Source of the DNA: Pyricularia pennisetigena
Taxonomy: Eukaryota; Ascomycota; Sordariomycetes; Magnaporthales; Pyriculariaceae
Direction of reading: 5' to 3'
DNA length: 64,000 bases
Assembly (NCBI RefSeq): GCF_004337985.1
Contig: NC_043741.1
Coordinates: forward strand, 439,909 to 503,908
Below, one piece after another: positions 32,380 to 44,011 of this stretch (the stretch's first letter is position 1; each line of letters opens with the position of its first letter). Below the pieces are notes generated by a model. The model ran no database searches, was not told where the DNA came from, and saw only the letters and a program-made list of their open reading frames with translations. A program made the translations under genes and the position numbers.

Positions 32380-32700
32380 ATTTTTTGGTTTTTGCACGTG
32401 GGGGGTGGCATATATATATTTAATATAATATCACATTTTGGTACGTATATCTAATTATATAAGCCGTTAAATATGCGGATAGGTAAAGTATATCCAATTT
32501 TATATATATTTTATAATCGAAATGCTTTTACATTTGTACCAATTCTAACATTAATAAAACCAAATTTTGAAAAAGTGGATTATATATATAAATAAACGTC
32601 AACGTAAAACCCAATTTACAATACCGGCCCTTTTTATTTTTTTATATAAACAAATGTTAAATTTATATTCTTTTTATATTTTTTGCTTTATTTAATTAAA
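32380..32700 (-). repeat. Direct duplicate of repeat E
   Basis: Starts TTTGCACGTGGGGGGTGGC and parallels 32045-32345 with many transitions. Confidence 0.6.
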
Positions 32701-33264
32701 TAAAATTTATAAAAAAAAAACTTATATAAAATTCATGAACAAATTGATTTAAGAATGTATTAAGTAAAACTATTTTCATTTTACCAATATTTGCGTAAAT
32801 TATTTAATTTTTTAACAAATTGTTAATTTATATAAAAATATTAATAAAATTTTTATTTCAATCGATAATTGTATGCACTTTGCAGTATTAGGTCTACTAA
32901 GCTATAAAAACTGTAAATTAAACTAAAGTTAATATTATATACCATTATTTAAAACAAAAATTAAATATAATAAAAAATTACAAATTTTACTTAATATTTT
33001 AATATCTTTCCAAATACAGTGGCTATAAAGACGCGGCCGGCATTTAAATAATCAACAAACTCCAATAAATTCAACGCAAAATACTATATATTTTTATAAT
33101 TTTTATTTATTCTTTTATTCGAATATTTAATTGCATACCTGGGTACATTATTTTTTTTGCCATTATAATGCGAATATTTTGTATATACCCGTTATAAACG
33201 GCAAAATACCACAAATTATCGTTATATTAATAAAATAATAAATAACGATATCGCAACATTAGGT

Positions 33265-33480
33265 ATATTATTAATAATACCGTTATAAACGGCGAAATGC
33301 GACAAATTATCGTTGGTGGTACCGCCATAAACGGCGAAATGCGATAAAATGTCCTCAAATTAAAACGAGCGCGATCTTTTCGGCCAATGTAATTGGTCGA
33401 AAAGCCATGTGGCTGAAAGGTACATGGAGCGCTCGGTCCCCACTGCGAAGCAGGGGGGTCTAGTCTGAGCACTGAGACTA
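33265..33480 (+). repeat. Repeat C, copy 5
   Basis: Two tandem short units of ACGGCGAAATGCGA, then the GGCTGAAAGGTACATGGAGC block and GCAGGGGGGTCTAGTCTG end seen at 27240-27290. It abuts repeat D copy 2. Confidence 0.7.
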
Positions 33481-33605
33481 AGGAGAACCATGAACTCAGG
33501 TAGGGTGCGCTATCTAGGCTAATGAGCGTGGCCGCGCTTTTATGGTGTGCACAGCGCTGACTAAGCTCCTCTGGTCATGTGATGCCAAGATCTATCTACT
33601 GCAAC
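33481..33605 (+). repeat. Repeat D, copy 2 (right border of the AT-rich island)
   Basis: AGGAGAACCATG to CTACTGCAAC, same orientation as 7250-7371. Directly beyond it the composition changes to gene-rich DNA. Confidence 0.85.
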
Positions 33606-34542
33606 AGAAAGTACTGTACGCGCAACGTGAAGTTGATTCACTCAGCCGAGAAGTAAAAGCCCCATATGTGCTCCACAATGAGACCCTAGGGGACTGGGCT
33701 CCACTGCGCTCCAGCTTCAGGGTAGTAATCCTGACGATCATCCATTCAGCCCAGTGGCGAGAACTGACTCGTTTTGTCTACCTGGCTGTAGTAATTAATC
33801 TATCCACCTACCTTTCGTCCTTCGGTTCACCTTTTTTCTTAGCCAAGCAATGACTATCTAGGCGCCCATGTGCAGGTTGATATTGCCAACTGCTTACTTT
33901 GACAGAATTCCCTCCTTGGTTTGCGTCTTTTCTCTGCGGTCCCTGGTTCCTCAAGCCGATTAGACTAGATACAGTACCACCTATCGACTCGCAGCAAACT
34001 TTGACATAATCACCAACAGAGACAAATAAATGCCTTGAGTCGCTGAAGGGATTCCTATGACACGCCAGAAAATATCTATATGCTCGAGAATAGACATCAA
34101 TCCTCAACGTTCAAGTGAATATTTAACGAGGCAGAACCCCTGCCCGGTTTGGGACGGAAATGTCGGCTCAGCGCGATGCAGATCAAGTCTTGATTGGGAG
34201 CTGGGGTGTGGGTGTGGTGCTGTCGTAATAGACAAATCACCAGCCAGTCTACTCATTCTGCGCAGCCGTCACCACCAGAGGGCGTTTTCTGAGGGGGGAA
34301 GTTTTCGGGACCTGCGATTTCGTGGGGGATATGACATCACAGATCATCCCTTACGGGGAAAAGCTATGATGACGATACACAATATGCTTGCGCACATTTG
34401 CACAGGGGGTGCAGCAGAAAAATAACAGGACTCGCCCGCCTGGCAACACCAATTCTGGACGTTGTGATCGATTATTCCCGTGTTTCTCTCCGACACCTCG
34501 GTCATTGTCAGGACTAGACCTAATCACTAATATTACGAAACC
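33606..34542. other. Intergenic region, no gene seen
   Basis: Only chance ORFs. The last few hundred bases are presumably the promoter of the gene starting at 34543; no TATA box is evident. Confidence 0.55.
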
Positions 34543-36280
34543 ATGATCGCAACTCAACCGGAATACCGGCGTCAGGAGTCCATTGGGACGGGTCGTAAAT
34601 TGGTCAAGAAGCAGCCGTCGCCATCCCGCAGGCGGTCGGATTCATTCTCGGGGCCAACGTCGCCAATGGAGTCCGACAAGGAAAAGAAGTCCAAGTTTAG
34701 GCTTTCCAACCCCTTTTCGTTTTCGTCTTCGACCAAAGAAAAGGAAAAGGAGAGGGTCAAGGACAAGACTGGCAGCAATCCAGCAGAACAGTCCGTATCG
34801 ACTGATTCGGCATATGGCAGCGGAGGCAGCCTACCAAATCCGGCAACATCCACGACGGTTGCTCCGCCAAACAACGCCTCCCTGCCCTCCGACACTACCC
34901 CTAGTACCAGTGCTGGAACGATCCCCACGCGAGGGAACGGCCTCCTCCAGCCGCCGTCGACTCTCATCACGCCCCCAACACCCCCGACACAGCCCGTCTC
35001 CCAGGTCGCCCCGCCGGCACCGTCCACCACGGCCGCCACCCAAGGCGAGCCCATCACGCAACAGACCTACCATGATGCGCGGACGGGAAACACGGTCACG
35101 ACGACGACTACAACCACCACCACCACCACCACTACTACAGGACCCAGCGGGTCTACGACGGTCCAGATGCCTTCAGCGGCGAGCGATAGCCCGTCACCTC
35201 CGCCTGCTCATATCACCAACCGCACAGGCTCGGACCCTCCTGCACCTGCACCGCCGCAGCCGGGAATGCAGGCCCCAGTGCCTCTTCCACCACCTCCGAT
35301 CGGCCAGGGTTCAGCCCAGTCATCGTCAGCATCCTCGACCTCTGCGGCGGCTGTCACATCTGCGGCCCACGAGGGGGAGGGCAGTGGACTATCCCCGCCC
35401 GTACCAAACAGGAGCAACATCCGGAACCGAGTGGAGCTGTCTGCGTCGCCGGGCCATGAGAAGAAGAACCCGATGACGGTGTCACCAATCGAGGAGGAAG
35501 CCTCCATCTCCACCAACGAATCGTCCCTAGAATCCGATACCAGCACGGGGCTGCAGCCCAGGCCCCTTTTTGATACGCAGGGGCCTTCAAACCGGGAACA
35601 GGCCCCGCCCCTGCCGCCCAAGAAGCCTTTGCAGCAAAAGTCAACCTTGAGCAACCTGAAGAATGCAGCGGTTGGCATCCATGTAAGGGATTTTCTTTTT
35701 TAAACCAAATGAATCACCCAAATGCTGACCAAAGCCTCTACAGGGCGTCGCCGAGACTCTCCGCGGGACCATAAACGACGCCGTAGACAGACGCTTTGGT
35801 GACGATGACAACTCAAGGATCAAGAACCAGGCTGCCATCGAGACGGGGCGGGCTGAGATGGCGGCCGCGAGGGAAAAGGGACGGCTACGTCAACTACAGG
35901 AGAAACAGCAGGACGACAACAGCGCGTCTGTCCATGTCGAGCCCGACGCTGACGAAGGTTACTACCATACGTCGAGCCACGCCGCCTGTCGACAGGGCTC
36001 GTTCGGAGAGGCCGGGGCCATGAGCGCCAGCACCTCTAGTGGTGGCACCCCCAGCAGCATGGGCAGCGCGAGCAGTGGCGGACATCCTCTGGCCGGTCAG
36101 GGGGCGACGCCTGTTGTGTACGACAACGGTGGCGGGGGATCTGGCTCTCAGGGTGGTCTGGAGAGGGGCAAGGGGAGACTGGGCAGCTTTTACAAGATGA
36201 TGAGGCATGGGCCGATGAGTGCGGAGGTGATGCCAGAAAGACGAGACAGGGACGCCAGGTTGAGCGTGGTGAACGAGTAA
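34543..36280 (+). CDS. Conserved-looking disordered Pro/Ser/Thr-rich protein (2 exons)
   Basis: Exons 34543-35682 and 35744-36280 are separated by a 61-bp intron (GTAAGG...CTACAG); the joined frame gives 558 residues. The protein is basic and Ser-rich at the N-terminus (RRRSDSFSGPTSP; KFRLSNPFSFSSSTKEKEKER), then very rich in Pro, Ser and Thr with a run of about 14 Thr (around residue 187). Near residue 370 it carries an ordered, probably helical segment, NAAVGIHGVAETLRGTIND, followed by AVDRRFG, flanking the exon junction. A Gly/Ser-rich tail follows, ending with a basic GRLGSFYKMM segment. That helical segment is the likely conserved core. No catalytic domain or membrane segment is seen; function unknown. 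Confidence 0.8.
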
Positions 36281-37702
36281 CGCCGAGGTGTTTTGGGTTG
36301 AGAGCTTCTCTCTTTTTGGTGCGCATTTTGATTTGGCTAAGATTTGGCTTGGTTTTTGTTTCTTGGGTTTATAATCTGGGCAAAACGGGACCCTATGCGA
36401 AATGAATCCCATCGAGAACATGAACCCTTGTTTTACCAATTTTTTTCTTTTTTTATTTAGTCACGGTCGAAATGTAGAGTAGTAGATTGGAATGTTGGCC
36501 AAGAGAGTGCCAAGTGTTACGGGGTGTTGGTTCGTTATTCAAGCATCACCAAGTCGACTGCATTTACTCCAACCACAATAATAATGGTCGATAATGGCTG
36601 AAAGGTGATGGCATACTACAAACATGAGCTGCGTACCTAAGTACTATCTTACTCAGTCTCTAGACTAGAAAATGCAATCAGGTTTATGCCATTGTGGGCT
36701 AGATGCCAATTATCCCTTGTTGCTGACTGTAATGATGCAACCCACTCGAGAGCAAGACAAGGTTCTCACGCAAGAACCGAGAACTGCCTAGGGAGTGGCT
36801 CGAGGGCTGCCGGGCGTGAGCGACAAAGGTAGAGGGTGAAGAAAACCTTTAATAAATAGATGGACAAAAAAAAAGTGGGAGTCGATCAAGGTCGCGTTGT
36901 AATCAGGCTGGAAAGTCCGCACCGCAAGTGCTTTTCCCAGACCAACAAACATAGCCCCTTCATCAACCAAAGTGTCGCTGTATTTTCTTGGTTCCGACAC
37001 CAGCAAAGGATGCCATGCACCGTAAATCTGTGTGTGATGATGGGTTTGCCAGGCGAATGAGAGCAAATCATCCTTGTGCTGCGCCGCAACACAAGAACAC
37101 ATGCGACACCAGCTGGAAGCTGCTCCTTCAGCGTCCAGGTGGGGCCCGTTTTGCCCTATGAGCGGAGGCCGGCGGGGGTGGGGGGCTGGTGGTGCTAAAT
37201 CAAGGCCGCCAAGGGGTTTTGGTCGGCAGCGCTGTTGTAGTAATCTTAGTCCCCGGCTCAGCCTGCCTGGGCCATCCACAGCAGTCACACTCGAATGAAC
37301 CCACTCTAACCCATCACCAACAGCAAATCCTCTTTTAGGCACCGCTTCTGCGGAGTAAACAAAGGGGCGCTTTGCTGCGGTAAGCAAAGAGATGGGCTCA
37401 ACGTTGATATTAAAGATGTCGCCGTCTTCATCTTCTAGGGGGTAGAATTGTGTTTTTGTACCATCATCATTTTTGTCTTCTCAAATATATCATATGGTAT
37501 TCTTGGGGTGTTCTCGAGATTTCCTTACCTTCAGTTGAATACTGCTCTGGCTGGAATTCCTAGATATCGCTAAACATATTCGCAGCTTGAAGCGGCGCTG
37601 TTTATTTCACTTTTCTTTCCTATTCTTTCCTCGACTCTCAACTCTTGTCCTCCATCCTTGTTGTATTTTTATCTACTTTCTTGAAACAAAACACTCGCCA
37701 CT
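36281..37702. other. Intergenic region, no convincing gene
   Basis: A 199-codon minus-strand ORF (36788-37387) is open but lacks domain signs, and its codon usage looks random. The final 120 bp before 37703 are CT-rich, as in many fungal leaders. Confidence 0.55.
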
Positions 37703-38858
37703 ATGGAGGGAGCATACTCTTTTAAGCCAGGAGGTCCACGACCTGGAGCCCGGCCTTTTTCTAGGGTCCTCCGTGTCATCACCGTGCTTTGCACCATCTT
37801 TACATTCCTCGCCGTCCTGTTGATCTTTGTCTCGGGCGTTTCTACCCGTGAGGAAAACAACAAAATCCTGATAAACATGTCTGAACTATCTCTGGTTGAG
37901 GTAAGAAGCTTCATCTACTGTCTCGCGACATCTCGTGCTAGTACTAATTATAACTCTTCTGCATATGCAGTTCAGCGGCATTGTCCCCAAGAGCGGCGGG
38001 AACGGCACCGATGCTTATCAGGTTAAGATGTACCACTTCCCGGCCGGCTTCGGCTGGGAATATGCAAACGCGACCAAAAAGGAGCAAACTGGCGGCTTGA
38101 TTTACACCGGCGCCGACAACCTCAAGGTGCCCGAGGATTTCCGCAGGGTCGCCGAGAAGCTCGACCTGCCCAAGTCGGACTATCAGTGCCTCAGCCTCAG
38201 CACCGTCGACTGCACCAACCCCTTCTTCCAGCCGTGGAGGTTCAGGGGCGGCAACGACGAGTACTCGTCCACCCTGCACTGGATCTTCTGCTTCATGGTT
38301 TTCCTCACCATCTTCGTCACCCTTGTCAAGGAGATCTTCATCAGCTGCGCCAAGAGCACCATGGGCTGCCACTGTCCGTTTGGCAAGTCGCTCTGCCCGG
38401 CTCCCAAGTGCTCCCGCGACCGCCTCAGCTATCTGGCGCCCTCGGTTTGGGACAGCGTCCGCTGCTACTGGTATACCTTCTCGGCCAGCATGACCATCGC
38501 CTGCGCCATCACCTTGACCGTTCGCTCCCACCTCCTGGCCAAGGACCTCAGGGACCGCAAGATCGCGTCTGCCCAGATTGGCCGCGGCTTCCTCGTCGTC
38601 ATGTGGGGAGCCGCCATCGCCATGACCGTCGGAGCACTGCTCATGTACATCAGCCGGGCCCTCAACAGGCGTTCCGAGCGCGGCCTGACCTTCCCCTCGC
38701 CTGACAAGAGCCCTGCCTTTGCCCCCGTCACGCAGTTCCAGCCCACCCATGGCTACCCGCCGCAGCCGCAGGCCTTCATCCAGGCCCAGCCCGTCCAGCA
38801 GCCTGTCTACACCCACCAGCCCCAGTGGAAGCAGGGGCCGCAGGTGCATGTTCAGTAA
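37703..38858 (+). CDS. SUR7/PalI-family tetraspan plasma-membrane protein (2 exons)
   Basis: Exons 37703-37900 and 37971-38858; the 70-bp intron has GTAAGA, TACTAAT and GCAG signals. The product is 361 residues. Four hydrophobic spans lie at about 24-46, 168-188, 231-250 and 272-292. A large loop of about 120 residues sits between spans 1 and 2, as in SUR7/PalI proteins, which act in eisosomes, wall integrity or pH sensing. The loop carries an Asn-Ala-Thr glycosylation site. An unusual Cys-rich segment (five Cys in about 22 residues, SCAKSTMGCHC...CPAPKC) lies between spans 2 and 3, and the tail is Pro/Gln-rich (cytoplasmic). I assign the family by topology; which paralogue it is cannot be told. 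Confidence 0.75.
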
Positions 38859-40903
38859 ATGGTTCAGGCCAGCCCCAAGAGCCGTCTTTTTGCTCCGTGG
38901 ACGTCTTTTCTCAATAGATGTGCGCGGCTTGAGGAGAACTGCGACTTTGCAGAGATTTGACTGGCTCTAGCCTCATTCTGCAAAGATTGAGCGGTCCCTG
39001 AATTGTCTCTTCATTCTTGACCTGTTCAGGCGTTTTGTTGCTTTTTACTACAAAAGTTTATGGGTTGGATCAAGCTGGCTTCTTTGATTTGGCGTTGGAA
39101 AAATGATTGTTTAGTGAGCTTCGTGTTGTTTGTTGCAGTTTTGGTCCGGATGGTGGTTTGCTATAATGCCATATACCCCAAGCCAGTACCCTCATGTTTA
39201 TTATAGCTTGAGCGGAATAGTTCATTTAGTTCTCCATTCACTTTACCTTGTAGCAAAACTGCCATATCCGACGTTGCGACCTACTCTTCACCCCGTCTGT
39301 CTCACTCTTGAACCTCCCACACATATGTGCAGGCAGTTGACAGAAGCTTTGGTGGCTTGTTGTAGAGCTGTTGTAAGTTCTGTTCTTCTGGATTGTTAAT
39401 TAGCGTTCAAGAGATGATGCTGCCATAAAATGCCGAGGAAATGTAGTCCTAAAAGTCAGAAACACTATGTAGGTTCTCTTGTTTGTACTCATGATGTTTC
39501 AAGTCTGCTGCAGCCTGGTCAGGAGCAGCCCTTCTGACGGACAAAAGCCTCACCCGCCACTACTGCAGATAGACTCGATCCTCGAGGTGGAGGACATGAT
39601 CTCCGCTATGGGCCAACCTCCGCGAGAGTCAATCCCTCACCTGGCTCAGCTTGAGTTGGCGGCACCCACTTCCGGGGTTAGTATCGGCAAAGACGGTTGG
39701 CGGAACGACTTGTTATAGCTCAAGAAGATTGCGACGTTTCGCTGACCGAGCGAGGCGCACCTTCAGGTTCTCTTCCACTCAGCCAGCCGCACCACCGGCG
39801 CTGACCTCCGCCACATCGCCGAGTCATAGGCCTTAGCAGGCCTGCGCATGCGCAAGCGACACTTGGAATCTGGGAAAGGTGGGCGGCCCAGGCCACAGAT
39901 GGTTCTAGCACCTCCGTGCCAGACGCAGGCTCCTCTGCCCAGACCAGTGGGCACGCATCGCTTTTAACTGGAAGGGAGCAATGGCGAAGAAGCTGCACTC
40001 GCTACTCCAGGTTTTGGTCAGTGGCAGCCGGTCCAAGGCCGATCTTTGTCTTTGACAGGAGGAAGTAGAGCAACGCGGGCAAGAGGCGCTGTGAAGTTCT
40101 GCCAGATGGAGGGCACAATCCACCTAGAGATCATCGAGGGGTCATCGTAGTGACTTACTTGTCTTGCCCGGACGGCAGCCAACAGCCACAAATCTAGTCT
40201 GTTCACCGATATATGTGAGGGCCTGGCCTGGCCCGCGACGGGCCTGCCTATAATCACTACGAGTGACATTGCAATCGAACATGCAACCCTGAATGCCTGG
40301 CTGTCAAGGAGACTAAGCTGAAGAGGAGTACAAGGGTGTAGATGCCTTCTTCAGATAAGAGTTTGTTTGGCAACAGCGAATCTAGTTTTCCGCTGCCTTG
40401 CCATGTGAAACAAGATACTAAGCACGAAGTGATGCATGCTAAGACTTCTTTGACAATCAATGTTATTTGTCAGATGCCGGCGGTAACAGCGCAAGTATAT
40501 AGGCAAGGGTATAAACAGTATGCTGGAATATCATACACAAACTCCAACAGAACCGAGCTTTGTTGGCACGATAAAAGATAACCTACTTATTGGCCAGATT
40601 TGTTTGCACCCTAGGTTCCGTACCGTTTCACCTAAAAGGGTTGATGCATTGGGGTATCATACTTTGTCGCCAAGCTGAGAAAAGACATGCAATCGTACAA
40701 AACTGTCATACATATCGAGTCCAGAGCTGAAATCATCATCATCCTCAATCATCGCGTGTGGTTAGGCACCTCCAATAGCATCAGAGTCGGGCTCTTGAGC
40801 ATTTTCCAACCATGACGGTCTTGTTTATCCACAAATTGTCGCCTGAACGTGCCCGAAGTCCGGTCATGGCCTTTCACAAGTAATCCATATGAGTACCGCG
40901 TTA
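38859..40903. other. Intergenic region, no gene seen
   Basis: About 2 kb between the tetraspan gene and the convergently oriented phosphatase-family gene. Only short unsupported ORFs. Confidence 0.5.
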
Positions 40904-42927
40904 CTAGGCGCGGTCAGTCACTGTCCATCGTCGCTTTGAGCAGCTCGTGTCGCGCACCACGTCCGGCCTTTCCGCCATAGACGGGAGCTGTGTAACCACG
41001 TCCTTTTCATCACTTTCGTCCTCGCCCACTGGATTAACCTGCTGGCTGTTTCCCCCATGGATAGTACCACCATTTCCAACATCCGTTCTCCGCAAATCTA
41101 TCAGCTCCGCTTCTTCATCATCAATACACTCCTCATCTACCTTTTGGGAAGGTTTTGGCGACCACAAACCCAGTGATGGTGTGCGAGAGAGACCTGAAGG
41201 CGTGAAAGATGGCGTGGCTGCATCTTGGCGGCCTCCAGATCTCTGCAAACTTTCCCTGAAGGAAGCGATGGAGCGACCGGAGGATATCTTTCTGCTCATG
41301 CCACCGCCACCCGCCGAGTTCCAGTCGCTGCCGTTGCTAGCAGTTCCGGACGAGAAGGAATGATGGTTCGCACGAGCCCTGCTATTGCTATTACCATCAA
41401 ACATGCCCCCGGCTGGCGGCGAACGCAACGAGTTTGCCGGCGCCAGTGGCCGCAGGTGTTCCACATTTGCTTTCAGCTTGAGATCGTACCTATGGTGCAT
41501 TCGAACACCTTCGTGATTACTCGATGGCAAACTGTTGTTCGACTTCAAGGTTGCAAGCGAAATCGACGACAAGGACACGTCCATTAATGCAGGCTTGTGC
41601 TCAATAGCCCCGATCATGGCATTGCAGCCGGCACCATGCGACACGAGAATCACCACCGTCTCAATATCGTTCTCATTGTTGTCCTCAACCCTCGTCTCAC
41701 TTCCGTTCGCCGCGCTTGGTCGGATGGCTTCGCTGGTCACTGCTGTTGCCGGTTCCTCCTCGACCGTGTACCAATCGATCAATTTCTGCAAGCCCTTGCT
41801 GAAACGCTTATGCATATCGGACCATTCCTCGGGCAGCTCGCCGCCATCACCCCAGTCATAAGGGGGGCGCATCGAATCCCATTGATAGTCAACAACCACG
41901 CAAGCGTCCTTGGCATGGTTCACGTATCCCTCCGGGATGGGCGCATTCTTGGATATCGAGAACGAGGGCACGGGTGGGTCGTAAGCTCCAACTTCGGCAT
42001 CTGAGGCCGCAGGCGGCGCTGTTGAAGGCCTCTGGCTTTCAATAGTCCCCCTGTGACTGTGAGCCCAATCGACTGCTTGCCGTGATTCCAGCCGCGGTAA
42101 GGCCTTTTCCATGTTGTCCATGTTCTCCAGTGGCGCTGAAGTGGACCCACTCCCTGTCGCACTTGTTGGCGCCGCCGCCGACAATGGACTCGGGCCGACC
42201 CGCGCGCCAGCTGAACCCCAGAGATGGCCACTGCTCGTGTTTTGGGCCAAAGAATTTGAGTGTGCTCGAGTCTGGATGTGCGGGTAACTGTGGTAGTTCT
42301 CGGGCTTTAGCAGTGTTGCCTTGGCGCTTGCCAGCATCATGACAGATCCAGGCGGTGGGGTTATGAGCTCAAAGTATGTTGGTGACAGCCACTCGCCGAG
42401 CCAGGCGTCAATACGCAAGACGGCCTTCTTGCCCACAGGTCTGGACCGTTGTGGTGTGTTTCCTGTAGCGCCCGCGCCCTGGCCAATCTGACTTAGCTGC
42501 AAGGGCGACAAGGCCCTTCTAGCATCGGCCAGCAACGACGGCTTCGACGCCAACCCTGAACTGATGGCTATCGAAGTCTGTATACATCGAAGGAAGGGTG
42601 ATGTGTGGATGACAACTCGAAATGTCTTTTTGCGGCGCGTCTTCTTTTCTGGTTCCGAGGCATCGTGCTCTTGGGCGCGCTTGCGCAGGATGGCTGCAAT
42701 TTGCTCGCCGGTGATTCTGGACTGCGTCCATCCGGTATATGTGAGAGGAGGGTCGTATGGTGTCGGAGATGTGAGGTGCCACTGCTTGTCTGCAGAATCG
42801 AGTCGATGACCGTGTCTGGTTGCAAGGAGATGGTCAGCTGATGTCTTGCTGCAAACCGAGATTTGAGGAGGATGAATGTGACTGCAAGTGCATACCGGAC
42901 GATGAAGATGCAAGAAGGCGGAGGCAT
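40904..42927 (-). CDS. Histidine-phosphatase (phosphoglycerate mutase superfamily) protein (2 exons)
   Basis: A short first exon (42896-42927) encodes MPPPSCIFIV and two bases of the next codon. An 80-bp intron (GTATGC...AACCAG) leads to exon 2 (42815-40904), restoring R-H-G-H at residues 11-14, the phosphohistidine motif of the superfamily. The joined frame is 647 residues. Further signatures are HTSPFLRCIQTS (81-92) and the C-terminal catalytic histidine in ILVSHGAGCN (His about 405). Between and after these lie long Ser/Gly/Pro-rich disordered insertions, making the protein about twice the size of a simple family member. Substrate is unknown; the family includes phosphatases of sugars, nucleotides and proteins. 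Starting at the RHG-proximal ATG is supported by the splice phase. Confidence 0.82.
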
Positions 42928-44011
42928 GATGGGTGCTTTTTTTTTTTTGTCACACAAAAGTCTGGGTTTGCCGTCAGATCAGGATGGCAGCCGAGAGGAG
43001 GATGCCGCCTCTGGGTTATTATGGTGGACAATCGGAATTTTATAGAGGGCCAGGTTGAATGGCTCCTCTCGGTGAGGGGGTTGCAGGCAGCTAGACGTGA
43101 AAGCAAGCTCTGCGATGCGTTCAAAAGTAAACAAACAACCGTGTACCTATGGTAGTCAGCCGCGTTATGAAATTTCGGACAGTTCGATATTAAACAACTT
43201 GCGGGATTCGTCTGAGATCAGGGCGTGCATGGAGGAGGGATGAACGGACGGAAAGTTTGTCTGTGAATCAGCAGACAAAGATTGAAACGTCATGGGCGGG
43301 CACCATATTATTCTGGGGCTGCCTACTGTGGTAAGCTAATTTCTGGGACGAGTCTCCCAGTGACGGAAGAAATAACCCCACCAACAACTTGGGAACAGAG
43401 GGAGCCCACATGGGAACTGTGTTTGGCCACAAAATCCCTGTCACGGCTACTGTAACTACACATTCCGCTAGTGCTGCACAGAGGTGAGCCTTGGTGTCCT
43501 GTAGTAGGAAAATATATTGCCCCATGCATACCACGTGGGCAAAGTAACTGAGATTCTGAGGGTAGGGCGCGCAAACTTTGAGTGTGACAATCATGTTTCT
43601 TGAGCATGTGATCGACACGGGCTGTGAGGGAGCTCAGGTTACTTTTTCCCAGTAGCTAGCTGCAAGGATCAAGTTAAGGTCCATACCAGATGCCAGCCAA
43701 CCCCCTGGCTTGTGGGGCCGGGCTAGCTTCAGGGTCGTTACCTTGCGGGTAGGTACAAGGTACCGTAGTAATTGCTACAATGGCATTAAATGGAAACGGA
43801 GGCAGTCCATTAATTATTAATCCAATCGATTGATCGCGACGTAAACACATCATTCCGATCATTGTCCATCGACGACATCATGCGAGTGCTTTTGCCGACA
43901 CCTCATTAGCACCATAATGCCTACAACTGTTGCTACAATTTAGGGCACGTAACTACGGTTTACCGCTCAATTCTTCTACCTCCCCCAATTACTTTGGCCG
44001 ACTTCGTCGAG
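42928..44011. other. Divergent intergenic region
   Basis: Promoter space between the phosphatase-family gene (minus) and GPI8 (plus). Contains a T-run near 42938-42948. No gene seen. Confidence 0.5.

Noticed and set aside
7209..33605. Repeat D as paired LTRs of one 26-kb element
   Set aside because: The island between them contains several independent transposons, copy 2 is shorter, and no matching target duplications were seen.
36788..37387. 199-codon minus-strand ORF
   Set aside because: No recognisable domain, and the texture looks random; probably a chance frame.
37944..38849. 301-codon minus-strand ORF opposite the SUR7-like gene
   Set aside because: Antisense shadow of a spliced gene with clear membrane spans.
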